NCBI GenBank assembly: GCA_026392265.1
Contig: JAPLCL010000208.1
Location: forward strand, 1-5,287
Length of the DNA: 5,287 bases
Source of the DNA: Actinomycetota bacterium
GTDB taxonomy: Bacteria > Actinomycetota > Thermoleophilia > UBA2241
Direction: 5' to 3'
Made by a program: the position numbers and the translations under genes
In this document: positions 1-4,660 of the stretch, one piece after another
How positions within the stretch are numbered: position 1 is the first letter of the stretch
How the letters are laid out: the number at the start of each line of letters is the position of its first letter
Notes under the pieces: model-generated
The model's input: the letters and a program-made list of their open reading frames with translations, nothing else
The model's database searches: none
What the model was told of the DNA's origin: nothing

Positions 1-637
1 CGACCTCCTGAAGAGCCCGCAAGCTCAGGATCTCATCACCAAGCTCGGCGGCGTGGCGGGCCTCCGGGACGCCTTCCTCGCTGTGGAGCTGGGCTTCGCG
101 GGCGTGTTCGCCGCGGTGTTCGGGGTGCAGGCGACGATGCGCCTGCGCTCGGAGGAGTCCGCGCTGCGCGCCGAGCCCGTGCTCGCCTCCCCGGTGGGGC
201 GCACCGTGTGGGCCTGGAGCCACCTGACGATCGCCCTCGCCGGCGCCGCGGCGCTGCTCCTCGTGGTCGGCTTCAGCGCGGGGCTGGCCAGTGCGGTGCA
301 ACTCGGGGACAGCTCCCAGTTCGGCCGGGTCGTGCTCGCCGCGTTGGTGCAGATCCCGGCGGTGTGGGTGGTCGTCGGCATCGTCGTGGCGGCCTTCGGC
401 CTGGTCCCACGGTTCGTCGTCCTCGGCTGGTTCGCCCTGGTCGCCTTCATGCTGCTCGGGGAGTTCGGACCGCTGTTCGAGCTGAGCCAGGCGGTCATGG
501 ATATCTCGCCGTTCACGCACGTGCCCAGGTTGCCCGGCGGCGATCTCGCTGTCGCGCCGCTGCTCTGGCTGACGGCCGTCGCCGCCGGTCTCATCGCCAT
601 CGGGCTCGTCGGGTTTCGGCGGCGCGACGTGGGCTGA
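1..637 (+). CDS. ABC-2 type transporter permease, polyketide-antibiotic-exporter-like (5' end missing)
   Basis: This is the C-terminal 211 residues of an integral membrane permease; the frame is open from base 2 and ends at TGA 635-637. At least four or five hydrophobic segments are visible, roughly at residues 28-45, 75-97, 108-136, 139-158 and 183-205 of the visible part. After the first comes a conserved-looking cytoplasmic stretch, LRSEESALRAEPVLASPVGR (residues 48-67). This R-S-E-E/RAEP-L-A-x-P-V-x-R pattern is typical of the large ABC-2 permeases annotated as exporters of polyketide antibiotics (COG3559-type). The FRRRDVG end is also typical of that family, whose members usually exceed 500 residues, so more than half lies upstream. 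By family knowledge it would form the membrane channel of an ATP-driven efflux pump, with the ATPase probably encoded upstream. The substrate cannot be read, and 'antibiotic' is only a family label. No clear terminator follows before the mazEF promoter. Confidence 0.85.
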   Translation, partial: DLLKSPQAQDLITKLGGVAGLRDAFLAVELGFAGVFAAVFGVQATMRLRSEESALRAEPVLASPVGRTVWAWSHLTIALAGAAALLLVVGFSAGLASAVQLGDSSQFGRVVLAALVQIPAVWVVVGIVVAAFGLVPRFVVLGWFALVAFMLLGEFGPLFELSQAVMDISPFTHVPRLPGGDLAVAPLLWLTAVAAGLIAIGLVGFRRRDVG

Positions 638-649
638 CCGTGCGCACCG

Positions 650-679
650 TTGACGCCTTCCTGTACCGGTGGCTATACT
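650..679 (+). promoter_or_regulatory. sigma70-like promoter of mazEF
   Basis: TTGACG (650-655) and TATACT (674-679) are separated by 18 bases. Each hexamer matches the housekeeping consensus (TTGACA, TATAAT) at five of six positions, which is unlikely by chance in DNA this GC-rich. Transcription would begin near 686-688, leaving a short leader of about 17 bases that carries the ribosome binding site of mazE. Its position just before a toxin-antitoxin operon, and the palindrome covering the -10 box, support the call. Confidence 0.75.
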
Positions 680-690
680 TCGGATAGCCA
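670..690 (+). promoter_or_regulatory. Inverted repeat over the -10 box, probable MazE/MazEF autoregulatory operator
   Basis: TGGCTAT (670-676) and ATAGCCA (684-690) are perfect 7-base inverted arms around a 7-base centre. The left arm covers the first half of the TATACT -10 box, and the right arm reaches the expected transcription start. MazE antitoxins of the AbrB/SpoVT fold bind palindromic DNA at their own promoter and MazF acts as co-repressor. Assigning this repeat as that operator is inference from position and symmetry. As RNA it could also fold into a small hairpin in any read-through transcript from the upstream permease gene. Confidence 0.6.
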
Positions 691-691
691 T

Positions 692-698
692 AGGAGGT
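692..698 (+). promoter_or_regulatory. Strong ribosome binding site of mazE
   Basis: AGGAGGT is fully complementary to the usual 16S rRNA 3' end (ACCTCCT). It ends five bases before GTG 704, which fixes that codon as the start of mazE and rules out a longer product. Such a strong site fits the need for the antitoxin to be made in excess of the toxin. Confidence 0.8.
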
Positions 699-703
699 GC
701 CGC

Positions 704-952
704 GTGATCACCAAGGTCCAGAAGTGGGGCAACAGCCAAGGCCTTCGCTTGAGCAAGGAGCTCCTCGCGGACGTCCGCATCGACGTGGGAGACTCGGTGG
801 ATGTCACCGTGCATGATGGGGCGCTGGTCATCACGCCGGCACGCCGCGTGAGAGGCGGAGTCGACCTTGAACAACTCGTCGGGCGTATCCCCGAAGGCTA
901 CAAGCCGGAAGCGCTCGACTGGGGTCCTCCGCTCGGCCGAGAGGTCTGGTAG
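704..952 (+). CDS. mazE: Antitoxin MazE (AbrB/SpoVT-type DNA-binding antitoxin)
   Basis: This 82-residue protein begins at GTG 704 and ends at TAG 950-952. Residues 1-46 form the swapped-hairpin AbrB/MazE DNA-binding domain: KVQKWGNSQGLRLSKELL (4-21) carries the family's K-W-G-N-S hallmark, followed by the V-G-D-x-V and D-G-x-L-V-I-x-P strands (28-45). The acidic C-terminal tail, roughly 53-82, ends in DWGPPLGREVW (72-82). It closely resembles the toxin-wrapping tail of E. coli MazE, which as I recall it is also 82 residues and ends D-W-G-x-P-x-x-x-E-V-W. By family knowledge it neutralises MazF by direct binding, is degraded by cellular proteases, and represses its own promoter. The stop codon is immediately followed by the mazF start, so the two are co-transcribed and probably translationally coupled. 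By hand count 161 of 249 bases are G or C (about 65%), lower than the imine-reductase-like gene downstream. Confidence 0.95.
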   Translation: MITKVQKWGNSQGLRLSKELLADVRIDVGDSVDVTVHDGALVITPARRVRGGVDLEQLVGRIPEGYKPEALDWGPPLGREVW

Positions 953-1288
953 ATGGCGGCCTACGTCCCTCGCAAGGGGGACTTCGTGGCGCTGACCTTC
1001 GACCCACAGTCCGGACACGAGCAGCGTGGCCGGCGCCCCGCGCTCGTCGTCAGCAACGACCTGTTCAACAAGGCCACAGGGCTCTGCATCGCGTGTCCCG
1101 TGACGAGCACGCGGCGCGACTACCCCTTCCACGTCTCGATCCCGGAGGGCCAGGACGTGGACGGCGTGGTGATGGTGGAGCAGGTGGAGTCCATCGACTT
1201 CCGCGCCCGCGGCATCAAGCACATCGGCAGCGCGCCGGAACCAGTGCTTCAGGAAGTGCTCGCGATACTGGATGCGTGTATCTACTGA
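953..1288 (+). CDS. mazF: Endoribonuclease toxin MazF
   Basis: This is a 111-residue CcdB/PemK-fold mRNA interferase, a normal family length with an E. coli-like layout. YVPRKGD (4-10), FDPQSGHEQRGRRPALVVS (16-34), TG-C (42-45), P-V-T (49-51), YPF (57-59), DGVV (70-73), and QVESIDFRARG (77-87) align in order with E. coli MazF. The arginine and threonine used for catalysis in the E. coli enzyme (Arg29, Thr52) correspond to Arg28 and Thr51 here, so the toxin looks intact. It should cut single-stranded mRNA at a short sequence; E. coli MazF cuts at ACA, but loop differences mean the specificity cannot be assumed. ATG 953 directly follows the mazE stop, with GAGAGG at 939-944 inside mazE as its ribosome binding site, a weaker signal than that of mazE. 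Free toxin would arrest translation and growth under stress. Confidence 0.95.
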   Translation: MAAYVPRKGDFVALTFDPQSGHEQRGRRPALVVSNDLFNKATGLCIACPVTSTRRDYPFHVSIPEGQDVDGVVMVEQVESIDFRARGIKHIGSAPEPVLQEVLAILDACIY

Positions 1289-1311
1289 GATCCGGACCGA
1301 AGGGGGTCGTC

Positions 1312-2211
1312 ATGCGCTACCGCTACTTCACCTGCGACGTCTTCACCGACACGCGCTTCGGAGGCAATCAGCTCGCCGTGCTGCCGGAGGCGGAGGGTCT
1401 GAGCGACCGGCAGATGCAGCAGATCGCCCGCGAGTTCAACTTCTCGGAGACCACGTTCGTGCTGCCACCGGAGGCGGGGCACGACCGCAGGGTGCGCATC
1501 TTTACGCCTCCGCGTGAGGTCCCCTTTGCCGGGCACCCCAACATCGGCACGGCGTTCGTGCTGACCACCATGGGCGCGTTCGGTCCGCTGGATGGGCCGG
1601 CCTCGATCACCTTCGAAGAGGAGGCCGGCCTGGTCCCGATCGCCATTCAGAAGCGTGAGGGAGGGCGGATCTGGTGCGAGCTGACGGCTCCTCAGAGCCT
1701 CACGCTCGGCAGAACCGTCACGGCGCAGGCCGTCGCAGCGGCGGTCTCGCTCAGCGCCGCCGACATCCTCACCACGGCTCACGCCCCCCAGATGGCGTCG
1801 GTCGGCCTGCCGTTCCTGATCGCGGAGCTCAGGGACCGGGATGCTCTGGCGCGGGCCCGACCCGACATCAGCGGACTCGATGGCCTCGTCGCCGAAGGCA
1901 TCGAACTGCCGGACCTGCATCTCTACGTCAGGACGTCCGACGGCTTCGACATACGGGCGCGGATGTTCGCGCCGATGGACGGCGTCCCCGAGGACCCCGC
2001 CACCGGCAGCGCCAACTGCGCGCTCGCCGGGTTGCTCAGCCACCTCGACGAGGCCGCTGGCGGCACCTTCTCCTGGCGTATCGCACAAGGCGTCGAGATG
2101 GGCCGCCCGAGCGTGCTGGAGGCACGCACGGAGAAGAGAGACGGCGAGGTCGTGAACGTTTGGATCGGCGGGGAGAGCGTGATGGTCGGCGAAGGGTACA
2201 TCGAGGTTTAG
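1312..2211 (+). CDS. PhzF-family isomerase (phenazine-biosynthesis-like protein)
   Basis: This 299-residue protein has the usual length of PhzF/YddE-type two-lobed diaminopimelate-epimerase-fold enzymes. Family marks in order are DVFTDTRFGGNQLAV (9-23), FNFSETTFV (42-50) with Glu46 matching the general acid/base Glu of PhzF, FTP...VPFAGHPNIGTA (64-81) with the conserved His75, and EDPATGSANCALAGLL (227-242) with the conserved Asp-Pro-Ala-Thr-Gly-Ser loop in the second lobe. In phenazine pathways PhzF isomerises trans-2,3-dihydro-3-hydroxyanthranilate. No other phenazine gene is visible, so the substrate is unknown and I give no symbol. ATG 1312 is preceded by AGGGGG (1301-1306). The frame stays open upstream through mazF, but that part overlaps a well-supported gene. 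With only 23 bases after mazF and no terminator, it is probably in the same transcript. It is likely cytoplasmic and cofactor-independent. Confidence 0.92.
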   Translation: MRYRYFTCDVFTDTRFGGNQLAVLPEAEGLSDRQMQQIAREFNFSETTFVLPPEAGHDRRVRIFTPPREVPFAGHPNIGTAFVLTTMGAFGPLDGPASITFEEEAGLVPIAIQKREGGRIWCELTAPQSLTLGRTVTAQAVAAAVSLSAADILTTAHAPQMASVGLPFLIAELRDRDALARARPDISGLDGLVAEGIELPDLHLYVRTSDGFDIRARMFAPMDGVPEDPATGSANCALAGLLSHLDEAAGGTFSWRIAQGVEMGRPSVLEARTEKRDGEVVNVWIGGESVMVGEGYIEV

Positions 2212-2242
2212 CCTGAGGTTCACGCGGCGTCCCCCCGATGGA

Positions 2243-2248
2243 GAGGAG
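2243..2248 (+). promoter_or_regulatory. Ribosome binding site choosing ATG 2257 over GTG 2251
   Basis: GAGGAG lies 8 bases before ATG 2257 but only 2 bases before the in-frame GTG 2251. The spacing favours the ATG. The choice changes the product by two residues only. Confidence 0.55.
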
Positions 2249-2256
2249 TCGTGATC

Positions 2257-3147
2257 ATGGCACCGGTGAGCGTAATCGGGCTGGGAGCGATGGGGAGCAC
2301 CCTCGCGAGGGTGCTCGCTGAGCGCGGGCACGCGGTGACGGTGTGGAACCGGTCGGCGCTGTCGGCGGTGCGGGCGGAGATGCTGAAGCGCGCCGGGGTC
2401 AGGCGGGCCGCCACCCCGGCTCAGGCCATCGCCGCGAGCCCGCTCACCGTGATGTGCGTGCTGGACTACCCGGCGGCCGAGGCGGTGCTGGACGCGCCCG
2501 GCGCGACGGAGTCGCTCGCCGGGCGCACGCTCGTGCAGCTGACCAACGGCGGCGAGGATCAGGTGCGGGGCCAGATGGCGCGGGTGCGGGCCGCCGGCGG
2601 GCGCCCGCTGGCCGGCGGCATCGTCGGGTACCCGCGCCACATCGGCAAGGCCGACACGGTGATTCTGTATGCCGGGAGCGCGGCGGCCTTCGACGAGCAC
2701 CGCGCCACGCTGGCGGACCTGGCCGGCGGCCAGCGCTTTCTCGGCGAAGACCCGGCCGTGCAGAACGCCACCTACGTCTCGGCGTTCGGCTTCTACTACG
2801 CGGCGCTGGCCGGCTTCCTGGAGAGCGCCGCGCTGGCCGCGAGCCGCGGCGTGGCGGCGGCCGACTTTGCCGCCGTCATGCCCGGCATGACGGCGCTGCT
2901 GCTCGATCACATCGCCGACGCCGTGCGTCGCATCGAGGCCGGCGACTTCGCCGGCGACCAGGCGACCGTGGACGTCCATCTCGTCGGCTCCAGCCGCCGG
3001 CAGCGGACCTTGGCCGACGCCGGCGTGCAATCGCTCATGACGGACGCCTTTGTCGCCTACTGCCGCCAGGCCCACGAGGCGGGGGAGGGCGGCGAGGACA
3101 TCGCCGCCCTGTACAAACGGATCGTGCCGCGGCCGGCCGGCGTCTGA
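2257..3147 (+). CDS. NADPH-dependent oxidoreductase of the imine reductase / reductive aminase type
   Basis: This is a 296-residue two-domain enzyme of the beta-hydroxyacid dehydrogenase superfamily. The N-terminal Rossmann domain (about 1-160) starts with VSVIGLGAMGSTLA (4-17) and, at the end of the second strand, VTVWNRS (27-33). The N-R-S/T there typically reads the NADPH phosphate. LVQLTNGGEDQ follows near residues 91-101. The helical C-terminal domain, which dimerises by swapping in this family, holds NATYVSAFGFYYAALAGFLE (170-189) and GVAAADF. By my alignment from memory, Tyr173 sits where imine reductases carry their catalytic Asp or Tyr. By contrast, hydroxyacid dehydrogenases carry a catalytic Lys in G-x-x-x-K-x-x-N, which I do not see. 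The expected reaction is reduction of a C=N bond or reductive amination using NADPH; the substrate is unknown. The gene starts 45 bases after the PhzF-like gene and precedes an FAD amine oxidase. A plain NAD(P)-dependent reductase of other specificity is the alternative. Confidence 0.85.
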   Translation: MAPVSVIGLGAMGSTLARVLAERGHAVTVWNRSALSAVRAEMLKRAGVRRAATPAQAIAASPLTVMCVLDYPAAEAVLDAPGATESLAGRTLVQLTNGGEDQVRGQMARVRAAGGRPLAGGIVGYPRHIGKADTVILYAGSAAAFDEHRATLADLAGGQRFLGEDPAVQNATYVSAFGFYYAALAGFLESAALAASRGVAAADFAAVMPGMTALLLDHIADAVRRIEAGDFAGDQATVDVHLVGSSRRQRTLADAGVQSLMTDAFVAYCRQAHEAGEGGEDIAALYKRIVPRPAGV

Positions 3148-3152
3148 GGGGC

Positions 3153-3176
3153 GCCGTGGCCACCGGCCGCCACGGC
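3153..3176 (+). terminator. GC-rich hairpin after the imine-reductase-like gene, possible weak terminator
   Basis: GCCGTGGC (3153-3160) and GCCACGGC (3169-3176) form a perfect 8-bp stem with an 8-base loop, beginning five bases after the stop codon. No T-run follows (TTCGGCAG), so it is not a classical intrinsic terminator. It may stabilise the mRNA 3' end, attenuate read-through into the oxidase gene, or be chance symmetry in GC-rich DNA. Confidence 0.3.
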
Positions 3177-3232
3177 TTCGGCAGACGCCGAGCTCAAGCC
3201 GCGAGTGCGCGCGCGGCGCGCGAATGGCCCGC

Positions 3233-3245
3233 GGCCGCAGCGGCC
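3233..3245 (+). repeat. Short dyad upstream of the oxidase start
   Basis: GGCCGC (3233-3238) and GCGGCC (3240-3245) are inverted arms around a single A, centred 24 bases before ATG 3263. It follows an alternating G/C stretch at 3207-3222. It could be an operator half-site pair, but I see no promoter hexamers around it and such dyads are common at this base composition. The rest of the 115-base gap (3148-3262) holds nothing else I can support. Confidence 0.2.
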
Positions 3246-3262
3246 TATCCGGGAGGGAAGCG

Positions 3263-4648
3263 ATGAACCAGCGGAGCTCGTACCGCACCCGCAGCTTCTG
3301 GCTGGAGGACGTCCCCGGCGAGCTGGAGCCGCGGCCGTCTCTCCCGGGGCCCACCGCCGTCGACGTGGCCATTGTCGGCGCCGGGTTCACCGGCCTGTGG
3401 ACCGCCTACTACCTGGCGCGGGCAGACCCGCGGCTGCGCATCGCCGTCATCGAAAAGGAGATCGCCGGGTTCGGCGGTTCGGGGCGCAACGGCGGCTGGT
3501 GCTCCGCCTCCCACACCGGGATCTCGCACGACTACATTCTCAAGAAGGACGGGCGCGATGCCGCCCGGGCCGTTCAGCAGGCGATGTTCGCGACTGTGGA
3601 CGAGGTCGGCGACATCGTCGCTCGCGAGGGGATCGACTGCGACTACCTCAAGGCCGGCGAGCTCTGGTTCGCCGCCAACAACGGCCAGCTGGGCAGGGTG
3701 CGCGAGCAGGTCGATCGCATGCGGAGGCTCGGCATCGGCGACGAGGACTCGATGTGGCTCGACGCCGGTCAGGTGCGGGCGCGAGTCCGCGTGAGTCGCT
3801 GCCTGGGCGCCTGGTACACGCCGCGCAGCGCGAGCATCCAGCCTGCACGCCTCGCGCGAGGACTTGCCGATGTCGTCGAGCGGCTCGGCGTCGCCATCTT
3901 CGAGCGCACTCCGGCCCTGGCCCTCGAGCGCGGGGCCGTGACGACTCCCATGGGGAGGGTCGCGGCGGATGTCGTCGTCCAGGCGACCGAGGCCTTCACG
4001 GCCGGCTTCGAGGGCAGGCAGCGCGACATCGCCCCTATCTACACCTTCGTCGTCGCCACCGACCGGCTGCCACAGGCCTTCTGGGACGAAGTGGGCTGGC
4101 AGGGCCGCGAGACGTTCATGGACGGCCGCCGCGCGATCTTCTACGCGATGCGTTCGCGAGAGGATCGCATCGTCATGGGCGGGCTCCACTACCCGTACCA
4201 CTACGGATCGCGGCTCGACGAGCGTTTCGAGTACAGCGCGCCAGCGTTCGGAGCTCTGCATCAGATGCTCCTGCGGACCTTCCCCGCGCTCCGCGGCGTC
4301 GCCCTCACCCACCGCTGGGGTGGGCCTGTGGGCTGCCCGCGCGACTTCTTCTCCAGCGTGGGCCTCGACCGCCCGTCCGGGATCGCCTGGGCGGGGGGCT
4401 ACGTCGGGGATGGGGTGGCGACCAGCAATCTCGCGGGGCGCACGCTCAGGGACCTCATCCTGCGCCGCGACACAGAGCTCGTGCGTCTCGCCTGGGTCGG
4501 CCACCGTTCGCCGCGCTGGGAGCCCGAGCCGGTCCGCTGGCTGGAGGCGCAGCTCATCGGGGGGACGATGGCCTTCAGCGACGCCCAGGAGGACCGCAGC
4601 GGCAAGCCGTCCCGCGTCGGCGCCGTCGCCGACTTTTTCGGGATCTGA
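3263..4648 (+). CDS. DAO-family FAD-dependent amine/amino-acid oxidase
   Basis: This 461-residue flavoenzyme belongs to the D-amino acid oxidase/sarcosine oxidase superfamily (DAO fold, PuuB-like). After the SFWLEDVPG lead (11-19) comes the dinucleotide-binding fold DVAIVGAGFTGLWTAYYLAR (34-53), with Gly-x-Gly-x-x-Gly at 39-44 and Glu64 at the end of the second strand for the FAD ribose. GGSGRNGGW (71-79) is the family's second FAD contact. The C-terminal AGGYVGDGVATSNLAGRTL stretch (from 377) closes the FAD site; here GDG replaces the GHG of many relatives. The family oxidises C-N bonds of amines or amino acids to imines with release of H2O2, or passes electrons to another acceptor; the substrate is not readable. 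I see no signal peptide, so it is probably cytoplasmic. ATG 3263 has GGAGGG at 3252-3257; an in-frame ATG at 3224 lacks such a site. The next gene starts 12 bases after its stop. Confidence 0.9.
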   Translation: MNQRSSYRTRSFWLEDVPGELEPRPSLPGPTAVDVAIVGAGFTGLWTAYYLARADPRLRIAVIEKEIAGFGGSGRNGGWCSASHTGISHDYILKKDGRDAARAVQQAMFATVDEVGDIVAREGIDCDYLKAGELWFAANNGQLGRVREQVDRMRRLGIGDEDSMWLDAGQVRARVRVSRCLGAWYTPRSASIQPARLARGLADVVERLGVAIFERTPALALERGAVTTPMGRVAADVVVQATEAFTAGFEGRQRDIAPIYTFVVATDRLPQAFWDEVGWQGRETFMDGRRAIFYAMRSREDRIVMGGLHYPYHYGSRLDERFEYSAPAFGALHQMLLRTFPALRGVALTHRWGGPVGCPRDFFSSVGLDRPSGIAWAGGYVGDGVATSNLAGRTLRDLILRRDTELVRLAWVGHRSPRWEPEPVRWLEAQLIGGTMAFSDAQEDRSGKPSRVGAVADFFGI

Positions 4649-4660
4649 GGGAGACGGCGC

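Noticed and set aside
25..600. A 191-residue minus-strand frame opposite the ABC permease.
   Set aside because: It is Ser/Thr/Pro/Ala-rich with no domain, while the + strand encodes transmembrane helices and a family motif.
650..703. A longer MazE starting at TTG 650.
   Set aside because: That TTG is part of the -35 hexamer and so upstream of the transcription start; GTG 704 has an ideal Shine-Dalgarno and gives the standard MazE N-terminus.
1093..1311. An N-terminal extension of the PhzF-like protein reading through mazF.
   Set aside because: It overlaps mazF in another frame and is Arg/Gly-rich without family similarity; ATG 1312 with AGGGGG upstream gives the canonical PhzF start.
1312..3147. 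A phenazine biosynthesis cluster, suggested by the PhzF-like gene.
   Set aside because: No other phz gene is present and PhzF-fold proteins are widespread in bacteria that make no phenazines.
3050..3262. A longer FAD oxidase beginning inside the reductase gene or at ATG 3224.
   Set aside because: The extra sequence is Arg/Pro-rich, overlaps the upstream gene, and neither start has a convincing ribosome binding site, whereas ATG 3263 does.
1282..3390. A 702-residue open frame on the minus strand across the PhzF-like and imine-reductase-like genes.
   Set aside because: It lies opposite two genes with clear family motifs, is low-complexity and rich in Arg, Gly, Ala and His, and matches no family I know. 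Long antisense frames are expected in DNA with GC-rich third positions.
3245..4504. A 419-residue open frame on the minus strand opposite the FAD oxidase.
   Set aside because: The + strand carries the intact FAD-binding motifs; the antisense product has no recognisable domain and a composition typical of a shadow frame.
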